Positions 44,497-52,693 of a stretch of DNA of 64,000 nt are shown here, piece by piece (the first letter of the stretch is position 1; each line of letters begins with the position of its first letter). The translations under genes and the position numbers were made by a program. Origin of the DNA: Gallionella sp. (GTDB lineage Bacteria > Pseudomonadota > Gammaproteobacteria > Burkholderiales > Gallionellaceae); contig JAHFRA010000009.1 in NCBI GenBank assembly GCA_023259035.1, positions 28,889-92,888 on the forward strand. The letters run 5' to 3'. The notes below the pieces were generated by a model. That model saw only the letters and a program-made list of their open reading frames with translations, ran no database searches and was not told where the DNA came from.

Positions 44497-44934
44497 ATGG
44501 CGTTGGTAGAAAAAACGGTACTGGTTCCGCACAGCGCGGAGCGGATGTTCAATCTGGTGGATCGTGTGGAGGAATACCCGCAGTTCCTGCCTTGGTGCGG
44601 CGGGGCAAGCGTCACCAATCTGGATGAGGCCACGGTGCACGCCACGGTGCATATCGATTATCACCACATCAAGCAGCATTTCACCACCAGGAATGTGCGC
44701 ACGCCGCCGCATCAGATCGACATGAATTTGCAGGATGGGCCGTTTAAGCATCTGGACGGAAATTGGCGATTCATACCGTTGAGCGATTCAGCCTGTAAAA
44801 TAGAGTTCCGCCTGCATTATGAGTTTTCCAGCAAGTTGCTGGAAAAGCTGGTCGGGCCGGTGTTCCACTATATAGCCAGCAGTTTTGTGGATGCTTTCAT
44901 CCATCGTGCAGAAAAGGTTTATCCGAAAACATGA
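44497..44934 (+). CDS. ratA: RatA-family SRPBCC protein (Coq10-like)
   Basis: A 145-residue START-like (SRPBCC) protein. The pattern VPHSAERMFNLVDRVEEYPQFLPWCGGASV is typical of RatA/Coq10. E. coli RatA was described as a toxin that blocks 70S assembly, while Coq10 relatives bind ubiquinone; which applies here is unknown. The track's start at 44449 adds 16 unlikely residues; MALVEKTVLVP at 44497 is the family start. It overlaps the next gene by four bases and lies opposite smpB, the usual arrangement. Confidence 0.9.
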   Translation: MALVEKTVLVPHSAERMFNLVDRVEEYPQFLPWCGGASVTNLDEATVHATVHIDYHHIKQHFTTRNVRTPPHQIDMNLQDGPFKHLDGNWRFIPLSDSACKIEFRLHYEFSSKLLEKLVGPVFHYIASSFVDAFIHRAEKVYPKT

Positions 44935-45239
44935 GCGGCAAAATCAATATCGAAGTGGTGTATGCCCTGCCCGATGAGCAAATCCTGTTCAAGCAACAAT
45001 TGCCTGAAAGCGCAACGGTTGCGGAAGCCATCAAACTCTGCGGCGTGCTCGACAAGCACCCCGAGATCGATCTGAACGCCAACAAACTGGGCATTTTCGG
45101 CAAGCTGACCAAGATAGATGCCACGCTACGCGACAAGGATCGCGTCGAAATCTATCGCCCGCTGATCGCCGATCCCAAGGAGGTGCGCCGTAAGCGCGCG
45201 GAGGAGGGGAGAGCCATGAAGAAGAGCGGCAAAATCTGA
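44931..45239 (+). CDS. RnfH-family ubiquitin-like protein
   Basis: A 102-residue beta-grasp protein of the RnfH (RatB) family. INIEVVYALPDEQILFKQQLPESATVAEAI and GIFGKL, then DRVEIYRPLIADPKEVRRKRAEE are diagnostic. The function is unsettled; it consistently pairs with ratA, as here with an ATGA overlap. The stop overlaps the start of the PHP gene by one base, so the three genes form an operon. Confidence 0.9.
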   Translation: MSGKINIEVVYALPDEQILFKQQLPESATVAEAIKLCGVLDKHPEIDLNANKLGIFGKLTKIDATLRDKDRVEIYRPLIADPKEVRRKRAEEGRAMKKSGKI

Positions 45240-46102
45240 TGCTGGATTACGATCTGCATTGCCATTCCAGTATTTCCGACGGCACACTCACTCCAACAGA
45301 ACTGGTGCAGCGCGCTGCCGAACGCGGCGTGAAGGTGCTGGCGCTGACCGATCACGATGATATGGATGGGCTGGATGAGGCGCGCGCCGCTGCCGTACGG
45401 CACGGCATGACTTTCATCAACGGCGTGGAAATTTCCGTGTCGTGGCGCACGCATACTGTGCATATTGTCGGGTTGAACATCGATCCGGAATATCCGCCGT
45501 TGGCGGAAGGATTGCACAGTGTACGCAGCGGGCGCGGCGAGCGCGCCCGGAAAATGGCCGAGGAACTGGCGAAGACCGGCATCGGCGGTACGTTGCAAGG
45601 TGCATACCATTATGCGGGGAACCCGAACATGATCGGACGCGCCCATTTCGCGCGCTATTTGGTCGAGACCGGGCATTGCAAGGACGTGAAGAGCGTGTTT
45701 AACCGTTATTTGGCGAGGGGTAAGCCGGGTTATGTGCCACACCAATGGGCGACTTTGGCTGATACCATCGGCTGGATCTGCGGCAGCGGCGGAGTGGCGG
45801 TGCTGGCGCATCCCGGCCGTTATATGGTCGGGCGCAACAGCATGGGCAAGAAGACCATGCATGAGTTGTTGACCGAGTTCGCCGAATGCGGCGGGCAGGC
45901 GATCGAGGTGGTGAGCGGTAGCCACACGCCGGAACAGTATGCCGAGTTTGCGCGTTATGCCGGGGAATTTAACCTGTTGTGTTCCTGCGGTTCGGATTTT
46001 CACGGTCCGGGCGAGAGCTACCGGGACATGGGGCGGCTGCCGGATTTCCCGCTGGATTGCAAGCCGGTATGGCAACTATGGGAAGCAAGCCAAGCAACAT
46101 GA
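45239..46102 (+). CDS. PHP-domain phosphoesterase (RNase AM/YciV family)
   Basis: A 287-residue PHP metallo-phosphoesterase. Metal ligands appear in DYDLHCHSSISDG, LALTDHDDMDGL, FINGVEIS, VLAHPGRY and CSCGSDFHGPG. E. coli YciV (RNase AM) relatives remove nucleotides 5' to 3' or hydrolyse 3',5'-bisphosphonucleotides. It is the third gene of the ratA-rnfH operon and comes shortly before yciO, which is also its neighbour in other genomes. Confidence 0.9.
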   Translation: MLDYDLHCHSSISDGTLTPTELVQRAAERGVKVLALTDHDDMDGLDEARAAAVRHGMTFINGVEISVSWRTHTVHIVGLNIDPEYPPLAEGLHSVRSGRGERARKMAEELAKTGIGGTLQGAYHYAGNPNMIGRAHFARYLVETGHCKDVKSVFNRYLARGKPGYVPHQWATLADTIGWICGSGGVAVLAHPGRYMVGRNSMGKKTMHELLTEFAECGGQAIEVVSGSHTPEQYAEFARYAGEFNLLCSCGSDFHGPGESYRDMGRLPDFPLDCKPVWQLWEASQAT

Positions 46103-46110
46103 TAAATAGA

Positions 46111-46240
46111 GCTTTTGAAAATGGGCGCAGGAAAATTCAGAGTTCGCCCAAATGCAAGGCGCGGGAAAAATTTCGCCGCGCCGCATATGGGTTATATGCA
46201 AGCAAGGAATTTTTTCTGCAACGCAGCAGTTGGGATGAAA
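46111..46240. repeat. Probable dispersed repeat between the PHP gene and yciO
   Basis: The sequence containing AATGCAAGGCGCGGGAAAAA, ATATGGGTTATATGCAAGCA and CGCAACGCAGCAGTTGGG matches, from memory, a dispersed non-coding repeat of other proteobacterial genomes. No second copy is seen in this window, so the call rests on recall only. Confidence 0.4.
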
Positions 46241-46250
46241 TCTGAGTTTT

Positions 46251-46880
46251 ATGTCGCAATTCTTTACCATTCACCCGGACAACCCCAATCCGCGCCTGAT
46301 CCGCCAGGCGGCGGCTGTGCTGCGCGAGGGCGGCATCGTGGTGTATCCCACCGATTCCTGCTACGCGCTGGGCTGCCATCTGGACGACAGGGATGCCGTC
46401 ACGCGCATCCGCCAGATCCGCCAGTTGGACGAACAGCATCACCTGACGCTGATGTGCCGCGACCTGTCGGAAATCTCGCGTTACGCGCACGTGGACAACA
46501 GCAAATTCCGCTTGCTGAAAAGCAATACGCCGGGCAATTACACCTTCATTCTGGAGGCGACCAAAGAAGTGCCGAAACGCCTGCAGCATCCCAAGCGCAG
46601 CACCATCGGCATCCGCGTTCCAGATCACCCGGTGGCGTTGGCGCTGTTGGAAGAACTGGGTGAGCCGATGTCCAGTTCCACGCTGATCTTGCCGGATGAG
46701 GAATGGCCGCTGAATGATGCCGAACGGATTCGCGAATTGCTGGAAAAGAAGGTTGATGTGGTGATTGATGGCGGAGCGGTAGGTTCGGACTTCACCACCG
46801 TAATTGATTTGACCGGCGCTACACCGATATTGCTGCGCCGGGGTATGGGCGACATCACGCCTTTTGGAATCAAAGAATAA
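46251..46880 (+). CDS. yciO: YciO, Sua5/YrdC-family protein
   Basis: A 209-residue protein of the Sua5/YrdC/YciO family, which share an RNA- and nucleotide-binding fold. It parallels E. coli YciO along its whole length, including SQFFTIHPDNPNPRLIRQA, VVYPTDSCYALGC, LMCRDLSEIS, NTPGNYTFILEATKEVP and GIRVPDHPVALALLE. YrdC members make threonylcarbamoyl-AMP for tRNA t6A; YciO itself probably does not do this efficiently, so its role is uncertain. The stop lies ten bases before the M50 protease gene. Confidence 0.93.
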   Translation: MSQFFTIHPDNPNPRLIRQAAAVLREGGIVVYPTDSCYALGCHLDDRDAVTRIRQIRQLDEQHHLTLMCRDLSEISRYAHVDNSKFRLLKSNTPGNYTFILEATKEVPKRLQHPKRSTIGIRVPDHPVALALLEELGEPMSSSTLILPDEEWPLNDAERIRELLEKKVDVVIDGGAVGSDFTTVIDLTGATPILLRRGMGDITPFGIKE

Positions 46881-46890
46881 TGGGAATCTA

Positions 46891-47538
46891 ATGCAAGCCT
46901 ATCAATTAATTCAAACCGTTTCTCTCGCAGCAATTCCCATCCTGTTTGCCATCACCCTGCACGAAGCGGCGCACGGCTATGTGGCGCGCCATTTTGGCGA
47001 TATGACCGCCTACCAGCAGGGGCGCATCAGCCTGAATCCGCTGCGCCACATCGACCCTGTTGGCACGATCCTGTTTCCGCTGCTTTCCCTGTGGCTGGGG
47101 GGCATCCTGTTCGGCTGGGCAAAGCCGGTGCCGGTCAACTTCGGCGCGTTGCGCCGTCCCAAAAAAGACATGCTGTGGGTAGCGATTGCCGGACCGGCCT
47201 CGAATTTATTTATGACACTGTGCTGGGCATTAATTTATAAAATGGCGATATTGGTACCAGGTAATTATTTTTCCGAGCCGATGATGGGCATGGCCGAATG
47301 GGGGATCAGGATCAATGTCGTGCTGATGGTGTTGAATATGCTGCCGTTGCCGCCGCTGGATGGCGGGCGCGTCGCGGTCAGCCTGCTGCCGCATCGCCAG
47401 GCGTATCAACTGGCAAGGATCGAGCCGTACGGCATGTTCATCCTGATCTTTCTGGCAATCACGCCGGTGTTAAGCTTAGTGCTTTCGCCGCTGGTGAATT
47501 TGACGTTTAAATTGATTTCGTTGTTATTTGGGATTTAA
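46891..47538 (+). CDS. Site-2 protease family (M50) membrane protein
   Basis: A 215-residue polytopic zinc metalloprotease lacking PDZ domains. The active-site helix reads ITLHEAAHGYVARHFGD near residue 22, and the second metal-binding segment is MLNMLPLPPLDGGRVAVSLLP-like sequence near residue 150. Five or six hydrophobic segments are visible. It belongs to the small M50 group with a conserved WAKPVPVN motif. The substrate is unknown. The track start at 46864 overlaps yciO; the ATG at 46891 is preferred. trpS starts two bases after its stop. Confidence 0.9.
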   Translation: MQAYQLIQTVSLAAIPILFAITLHEAAHGYVARHFGDMTAYQQGRISLNPLRHIDPVGTILFPLLSLWLGGILFGWAKPVPVNFGALRRPKKDMLWVAIAGPASNLFMTLCWALIYKMAILVPGNYFSEPMMGMAEWGIRINVVLMVLNMLPLPPLDGGRVAVSLLPHRQAYQLARIEPYGMFILIFLAITPVLSLVLSPLVNLTFKLISLLFGI

Positions 47539-47540
47539 GA

Positions 47541-48743
47541 ATGTTTGCTGATCGAGTCTTATCGGGAATGCGCCCCACCGGAAGTTTGCATCTGGGGCAT
47601 TACCACGGGGTGTTGAAAAACTGGGTGCAGATGCAGCACGAACACGAATGCCTGTTTTTCGTGGCTGACTGGCACGCGCTGACCACGCATTACGACACGC
47701 CGCAAATCATCGAACAAAACGTGTGGGACATGGTGGTGGACTGGCTGGCGGCGGGAGTCGACCCCGCGCAAGCCACGCTGTTTATCCAGTCGCGCGTACC
47801 GGAGCATGCCGAGTTGCACCTGCTGCTGTCGATGATCACGCCGTTGGGCTGGCTGGAACGCGTACCGACCTACAAGGATCAGCAGGAAAAACTCTCCGAG
47901 AAAGACTTGAGCACCTACGGCTTTCTCGGCTACCCGTTGCTGCAAAGCGCGGATATTCTGATTTACCGCGCCACACATGTGCCGGTGGGCGAGGATCAAG
48001 TGCCGCATGTCGAATTCACCCGCGAGATTGCGCGCCGCTTCAATCATATCTATGGACGCGAACCCGGCTTTGAGGAAAAGGCCAAAGCGGCGACCAAAAA
48101 ACTCGGTGGAAAAAAGGCCAAGTTGTATGACGAACTGCGCGTTCGTTTTCAGGAACAGGGTGATAGCGAGGCGCTGGAATCCGCAAAATCCCTGCTGGAT
48201 GAACAACAGAGCCTGAGCTATGGCGACCGTGAACGGCTGTTTGGCTACCTTGAAGGAGGCGGTAAAATGATCCTGTCCGAGCCGCAAGCGATGCTCACCG
48301 CAGCCTCGAAAATGCCCGGGCTGGACGGGCAGAAAATGTCCAAGTCTTACAACAACACCATCACGCTGCGCGAGGATGAGGCCAGTGTGACCAAGAAAAT
48401 CCGCACCATGCCGACCGACCCGGCGCGTATCCGCCGCACCGATGTGGGCAATCCGGACAAATGCCCGGTGTGGCAGTTGCATCTGGTGTATTCCGGCGAG
48501 CAGACCAAACAATGGGCCATGCAGGGCTGCAAGAGCGCCGGAATCGGCTGCATCGAATGCAAACAGCCGGTGATCGACGCGGTGCTGGCAGAGCAACGCC
48601 CGATGCGCGAACGCGCGCAACTGTATCTGGACGACCCGTCACTGGTGCGCAACATCATCGCCGACGGCTGCGAAAAGGCGCGCAAGCTGGCCTCGGAGAC
48701 CATGCGCGATGTGCGCGAGGCGATGGGGCTGAGCTACGGCTAA
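47541..48743 (+). CDS. trpS: Tryptophanyl-tRNA synthetase
   Basis: It charges tRNA-Trp. The class I HIGH motif is PTGSLHLGHYHGVLKNW at the N-terminus and KMSKS appears intact in GQKMSKSYNNT. At 400 residues it is about 60 longer than the E. coli enzyme; the extra segment (about 180-240, including KKLGGKKAKLYDELRVRFQEQ) precedes KMSKS, an insertion I associate with betaproteobacterial forms. It is followed by scpA three bases later. Confidence 0.96.
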   Translation: MFADRVLSGMRPTGSLHLGHYHGVLKNWVQMQHEHECLFFVADWHALTTHYDTPQIIEQNVWDMVVDWLAAGVDPAQATLFIQSRVPEHAELHLLLSMITPLGWLERVPTYKDQQEKLSEKDLSTYGFLGYPLLQSADILIYRATHVPVGEDQVPHVEFTREIARRFNHIYGREPGFEEKAKAATKKLGGKKAKLYDELRVRFQEQGDSEALESAKSLLDEQQSLSYGDRERLFGYLEGGGKMILSEPQAMLTAASKMPGLDGQKMSKSYNNTITLREDEASVTKKIRTMPTDPARIRRTDVGNPDKCPVWQLHLVYSGEQTKQWAMQGCKSAGIGCIECKQPVIDAVLAEQRPMRERAQLYLDDPSLVRNIIADGCEKARKLASETMRDVREAMGLSYG

Positions 48744-48746
48744 CCG

Positions 48747-49556
48747 ATGATGAGCAATCTGCAGCTGCCACTCAATCCGATCGCGCGCATCCACGGCGAA
48801 CCGCTGCTGGAGCTGCCGCAGGATTTGTATATTCCGCCGGATGCGCTGGAACTGGTGCTGGAGAATTTTCAGGGGCCGCTGGACTTGTTGCTGTACCTGA
48901 TCCGCAAGCACAATCTCGATGTGCTGGATATTCCGATGGCGGAGCTGACCCGGCAATACATGACTTACATCGAGATGATGCGGCAGCATCGCCTGGAGCT
49001 GGCGGCAGAGTACCTGCTGATGGCGGCGGTGCTGATCGAGATCAAGTCGCGCATGTTGCTGCCGCGCCCGCCCAAGGTCAGCGAGGAAGGCGGCGAAGAC
49101 CCGCGCGCCGAGCTGATGCGCCGCCTGCTGGAATACGAGCAGATGAAACTCGCCGCGCAAAAGCTCAACGAGTTGCCGCAGGCCGGGCGCGATTTTGCGA
49201 TCGTGCAGGTGCTGATCGAGCGCACCGTGCAGGAACGCCTGCCGGAAGTCAGCGTGGAAGATTTGCGCCAGGCCTGGCTGGGGCTGCTGGCGCGCGCCAA
49301 GCTCCACACGCATCACAAGGTGCGCCGCGAACAGTTGTCGGTGCGCGAACAGATGACGCATGTGCTGCGCTGTTTGCAGGGCGGCGAGTATGTCGCGTTC
49401 GACAAGCTGTTCGATGTGGAAGGCGGCGTGGCAAAACTGGTGGTTACCTTCATCGCCATCCTCGAACTGGCCAAGGAATATCTGGTGGAAATCCAGCAAA
49501 GTGAAATATTGGGGAGCATTTATGTCAGAACAAGCCGAGCCATTACCGCAGAGTGA
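48747..49556 (+). CDS. scpA: Segregation and condensation protein A
   Basis: The kleisin subunit of the SMC-ScpAB condensin complex. [37 protein letters not shown] opens the protein after a 30-residue lead, and [21 protein letters not shown] is the conserved helix. The C-terminal winged-helix part ends [23 protein letters not shown]. In 269 residues the length is normal. It overlaps scpB by 35 bases. The presence of ScpAB implies an SMC protein elsewhere. Confidence 0.95.
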   Translation: MMSNLQLPLNPIARIHGEPLLELPQDLYIPPDALELVLENFQGPLDLLLYLIRKHNLDVLDIPMAELTRQYMTYIEMMRQHRLELAAEYLLMAAVLIEIKSRMLLPRPPKVSEEGGEDPRAELMRRLLEYEQMKLAAQKLNELPQAGRDFAIVQVLIERTVQERLPEVSVEDLRQAWLGLLARAKLHTHHKVRREQLSVREQMTHVLRCLQGGEYVAFDKLFDVEGGVAKLVVTFIAILELAKEYLVEIQQSEILGSIYVRTSRAITAE

Positions 49557-50184
49557 AACGCCACTGCCCGTGGAGACCGGAGCCAGCCATGACGAGGTTT
49601 CGATCCTCACGGATTTGTTTGGCGGGAAGATGAATACCGAGCAATTCAAGCGCGTGCTCGAGGCCGCGCTGCTGACCACCACGGAGCCGCTGCCGGTGTC
49701 GGAGCTGAAGAAACTCAGCGATGTGTCGCTGGACAATCGCCAGATGGAAACGCTGCTCGAAGAACTCGCGCAGGACTGGCAAGGGCGCGGTGTGGAACTG
49801 ACCCGTGTGGCCAGCGGCTGGCGCTTTCGCGCCAAACCGGAAATGCATCAATACCTCGACCGGCTCAACCCGCAAAAACCGCCGCGCTACTCGCGCGCGG
49901 TGCTGGAAACGCTCGCCATCATCGCCTACCACCAGCCGGTCACGCGCGGCGACATCGAGGAAATACGCGGTGTGGCGGTATCCTCGCAGGTATTGAAAAC
50001 TCTCGAAGCGCGCGGCTGGGTGGAAGTGGTCGGTACGCGCGACACGCCGGGCAAACCGGAATTATTCGCCACCACCAAACATATGCTCGACGACCTTAAC
50101 CTGCGCGCCTTGCAGGAACTGCCGTCGCTGGACGAAATCGGTGCATTGCTGGAACAGGAAACAAACGCAGGCGCGCAAGCGTAA
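49522..50184 (+). CDS. scpB: Segregation and condensation protein B
   Basis: The second accessory subunit of SMC condensin, made of two winged helices. [24 protein letters not shown], then [54 protein letters not shown] and [15 protein letters not shown] are typical. The track extends back to 49360 through scpA in another frame; the ATG at 49522 (MSEQAEPLP) follows GGGGAG and is chosen, giving 220 residues. A REP pair follows its stop. Confidence 0.95.
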   Translation: MSEQAEPLPQSETPLPVETGASHDEVSILTDLFGGKMNTEQFKRVLEAALLTTTEPLPVSELKKLSDVSLDNRQMETLLEELAQDWQGRGVELTRVASGWRFRAKPEMHQYLDRLNPQKPPRYSRAVLETLAIIAYHQPVTRGDIEEIRGVAVSSQVLKTLEARGWVEVVGTRDTPGKPELFATTKHMLDDLNLRALQELPSLDEIGALLEQETNAGAQA

Positions 50185-50191
50185 TTTGTTT

Positions 50192-50289
50192 TGTAGGGGC
50201 GCGATTCATCGCGCCCAAGATGCAGTGCCCAAGATGCGCCCAAATTAATAATAACGCGACAAACCGGGCGCGATAAATCTCGCCCCTAC
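50192..50289. repeat. Inverted pair of REP palindromes (GTAGGGGCGCGATTCATCGCGCCC family)
   Basis: Unit 1 at 50192-50216 (TGTAGGGGCGCGATTCATCG...) and unit 2 in reverse at 50266-50289 (GGGCGCGATAAATCTCGCCC-CTAC) face each other. Each is itself palindromic. The same family occurs three times inside and beside the RAYT gene at 52 kb. Confidence 0.9.
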
Positions 50290-50362
50290 GGCATGTGCAA
50301 TGCATCTCGATTCATCACCCCGATGATCCGATGACCGCCACACCTTTTCGGGAACTGTATTT

Positions 50363-51967
50363 ATGACCGCACCCCGCAAACCCGCAGGCCGCACACTGGC
50401 CGAATTCGAATTACAAGGACTCTCTCTGGCTGAACAGAAGCTGCTGGAGCACTGTCGGCTGGGGACCGTTGCGGACATTTCGGCTGAACGCCCCGAAGCG
50501 GCGACTGACGACAATACCGTGCGTGCCGCCTTCCTGCGCTTTCTCGCGCTGGGTGGGGACGAGCAAGCTCCGGTGCACGAACACGGTGTGCAATTAGTCG
50601 GCGCATGGATTGAGGGCGTATTGGATATGGAGGCGGCAAGAATTCTCTCAGACCTTACTATTAAAGCTTGCTACTTCGATAAGTCCCCTCTGTTTAGTAG
50701 AGCAAGGATTGCAGGGACACTTGATCTCAGTGATTGTGATCTTCTTAACTTTTCCGGGGATTCTCTTGTTTGTGATGGCGACTTGTTGTTGTGTCGCTGT
50801 TTAAGCTCATTCCTTGGAGTGCGACTTATGAACGCACAGATCGGTGGAAATCTCCAATGCAACGGCGCGAAATTTGATGGAGATGGTGGCGTTGCACTAT
50901 TGGCAGATCATGTCGTAATTAAGGGTAGCGTATTTCTGAGCGATGGCTTCTCTGCCACGGGGAAAGTGCGACTGCAAAGCGCACAGATTGCTGGAAACTT
51001 GGTATGCGACGGCGCGAAATTCGACGGCAAGGATGGTGATGCCTTGTCAGCAGATGGCATGATAGTCGAAGGAACTTTCTTTTTTAGAAACTTAGCTCCT
51101 TCGGTTAATGGCGTTTTCCTCGCTGCTAGCCATGTTGGATGTTTGGCAGACGATAAGGATAGTTGGGGCGAACGGCTCGTTCTAGATGGCTTTGTTTACG
51201 GCGGTATTATTGGTGTCGCCTGTAAAGCTCCAACTGACGCAGCTACCCGCCTCGCATGGCTGGATAAGCAAAGACCGGAACACGCCGGGCTCAACGGTGA
51301 TGGCGCAGACTTTAGACCTCAGCCTTGGCGGCAGCTTGCCAAAGTGCTACGGGAAATGGGCCATGCAGAAGATGCACGGCAAGTGGCGATTGCTTTCGAG
51401 CATCGCTTGCGTAGGGCAAGTTTGGTCAGGTATCCGCTTATACATTGGCTATTCGGTATATTTACCGGTTATGGTTATCGCCCCATGCGCCTACTGATTT
51501 CGATAGTTGTCGTATGGCTGTTCTGTGCGATGTTCTATTGGTATGCGGCCGCAGGGCAGGGCGTGTTTGCGCCGTCCAATCCGCTGGTGTTTCAAAATCC
51601 GAACTACGCCGTATGCGCGCCGGGCTATGTTGTGCCCGCCCCACAGGCCGAAAATGCCGCCCCGCCGACCGTGCAAGGTGCAGGCAACTGGTATTTGTGC
51701 GAAAAATTGCCTGAGGAATATTCTGGCTTCAGCCCACTGGCTTATTCGCTGGACGTGATCCTGCCGTTGGTGGATTTGCAGCAGGAAACCAGTTGGTCGC
51801 CGTTGGTTCCGACGCCCAAAGCCGTTTGGTATCAGGAATTATTCTCCTTCTGCGATTGGAAACATTTCACCCGTTTGGTGTTGTGGTTTGAAATCCTGTT
51901 CGGCTGGGTGTCCAGCCTGTTGCTGGTGGCGGTGGTTTCCGGTTTGACCAAGCGGCGCGAAGAATGA
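50363..51967 (+). CDS. Beta-helix repeat protein with C-terminal membrane/channel-like region
   Basis: A 534-residue protein of unknown role. Residues about 85-260 contain right-handed-helix-like repeats of roughly 20 residues with hydrophobic periodicity (VRLMNAQIGGNLQCNGAKFDGDGG; VRLQSAQIAGNLVCDGAKFDGKDG). A linker with WRQLAKVLREMGHAEDARQVAIAFEHRLRR follows, then hydrophobic segments near residues 355-395 and 500-525 flanking a loop (LAYSLDVILPLVDLQQETSW) that resembles a pore region of ion-channel-like proteins. Relatives are often annotated 'membrane-associated oxidoreductase', but no redox motif is visible. It is flanked by REP pairs and the RAYT gene; the 3' end overlaps the RAYT frame by four bases. 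Confidence 0.75.
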   Translation: MTAPRKPAGRTLAEFELQGLSLAEQKLLEHCRLGTVADISAERPEAATDDNTVRAAFLRFLALGGDEQAPVHEHGVQLVGAWIEGVLDMEAARILSDLTIKACYFDKSPLFSRARIAGTLDLSDCDLLNFSGDSLVCDGDLLLCRCLSSFLGVRLMNAQIGGNLQCNGAKFDGDGGVALLADHVVIKGSVFLSDGFSATGKVRLQSAQIAGNLVCDGAKFDGKDGDALSADGMIVEGTFFFRNLAPSVNGVFLAASHVGCLADDKDSWGERLVLDGFVYGGIIGVACKAPTDAATRLAWLDKQRPEHAGLNGDGADFRPQPWRQLAKVLREMGHAEDARQVAIAFEHRLRRASLVRYPLIHWLFGIFTGYGYRPMRLLISIVVVWLFCAMFYWYAAAGQGVFAPSNPLVFQNPNYAVCAPGYVVPAPQAENAAPPTVQGAGNWYLCEKLPEEYSGFSPLAYSLDVILPLVDLQQETSWSPLVPTPKAVWYQELFSFCDWKHFTRLVLWFEILFGWVSSLLLVAVVSGLTKRREE

Positions 51968-52680
51968 ACGGGCGCGGTGGAACAGGGTGCGAAAACAAGG
52001 GCGCGATGAATCGCGCCCCTACGAGATTTCGCACTGTAGGGGCGCAATTTATTGCGCCCGATTTGCCGCCAAAATTTATTACATCCGATTCATCACCTGA
52101 CCCATCAACATTCCATCACGACATCCACCATCGCCGTTCCATCCGGCTGCGCTACTATGATTATTCGCAGGCCGGGGCGTATTTCATAACGCTGTGTACG
52201 CAAAAACGGGAATGTCTGTTTGGTGCGGTGGTGGGTGATGATATGCGGTTGAGCGATGCCGGGCGCATGGTGCAGGATATTTGGGATGCGTTGCCCGGTC
52301 ATTATTCCTGCGTTGAATTGGATTGTTTCGTTGTGATGCCTAACCATATCCACGGTATTGTGGTGTTGAACGGTGTAGGGGCGCAATTCATTGCGCCCAA
52401 TCATGATGGCGCGACAAACTCGGGGGCGATAAATCGCGCCCCTACGGTGGGTGAAATCATCCGAGCATTCAAGGCGCGTTGTACGCACAGGATCAATCAA
52501 TTGCGCGATATGCAAGGTGCGTCAATTTGGCAGCGCAATTATTACGAGCACATCATTCGCAGCGAATCCTCGTTGCAAGAAACCCGAGAGTATATTGCCA
52601 ATAACCCGGCACAATGGGCTAATGACCGTGAAAACCCGGATGCCGTAGGGGGCGCGATGAATCGCGCCCCCTACGGGTGA
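51964..52680 (+). CDS. REP-associated tyrosine transposase (RAYT, Y1 family)
   Basis: A 238-residue frame encoding a TnpA-REP transposase, a relative of IS200/IS605 enzymes that processes REP palindromes. The core starts near HHRRSIRLRYYDYSQAGAYFITLCTQKREC. The catalytic HUH pair is CFVVMPNHIHGIVVL, and the Tyr lies in WQRNYYEHIIRSESSLQETREYIANNPAQW. Three translated segments, the N-terminal leader (about 1-35), an internal stretch (GVGAQFIAPNHDG to GAINRAPTV) and the C-terminal GGAMNRAPYG, are REP palindromes read in frame. The true start may be a later TTG. This is the only mobile-element enzyme in the window. Confidence 0.88.
   Translation: MNGRGGTGCENKGAMNRAPTRFRTVGAQFIAPDLPPKFITSDSSPDPSTFHHDIHHRRSIRLRYYDYSQAGAYFITLCTQKRECLFGAVVGDDMRLSDAGRMVQDIWDALPGHYSCVELDCFVVMPNHIHGIVVLNGVGAQFIAPNHDGATNSGAINRAPTVGEIIRAFKARCTHRINQLRDMQGASIWQRNYYEHIIRSESSLQETREYIANNPAQWANDRENPDAVGGAMNRAPYG
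51999..52059. repeat. Inverted REP pair at the RAYT 5' end
   Basis: GGGCGCGATGAATCGCGCCC-CTAC at 51999-52022 and TGTAGGGGCGCAATTTATTG... at 52035-52059 are oppositely oriented family members. They encode KGAMNRAPTR and VGAQFIAPD of the annotated frame. Confidence 0.9.
52374..52445. repeat. Inverted REP pair inside the RAYT coding region
   Basis: TGTAGGGGCGCAATTCATTG... (52374-52398) and GGGGGCGATAAATCGCGCCC-CTAC (to 52445) are inserted in frame between the catalytic HUH motif and the tyrosine helix. Confidence 0.9.
52645..52674. repeat. Single REP palindrome at the RAYT 3' end
   Basis: GTAGGGGGCGCGATGAATCG-CGCCCCCTAC is palindromic apart from its central four bases. It encodes the last residues before the stop codon. 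Confidence 0.88.
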
Positions 52681-52693
52681 AAGGCATTAAGGC

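Noticed and set aside
48461-49504. 347-codon plus-strand ORF across trpS and scpA
   Set aside because: It crosses the junction of two genes in another frame and is Ala/Arg/Gly-rich without domains.
50363-51967. Oxidoreductase function for the beta-helix membrane protein
   Set aside because: Relatives carry that label, but no cofactor or catalytic motif is visible.
50192-52674. CRISPR array
   Set aside because: The repeated units are palindromic REPs in inverted pairs, without regular spacing or unique spacers of equal length.
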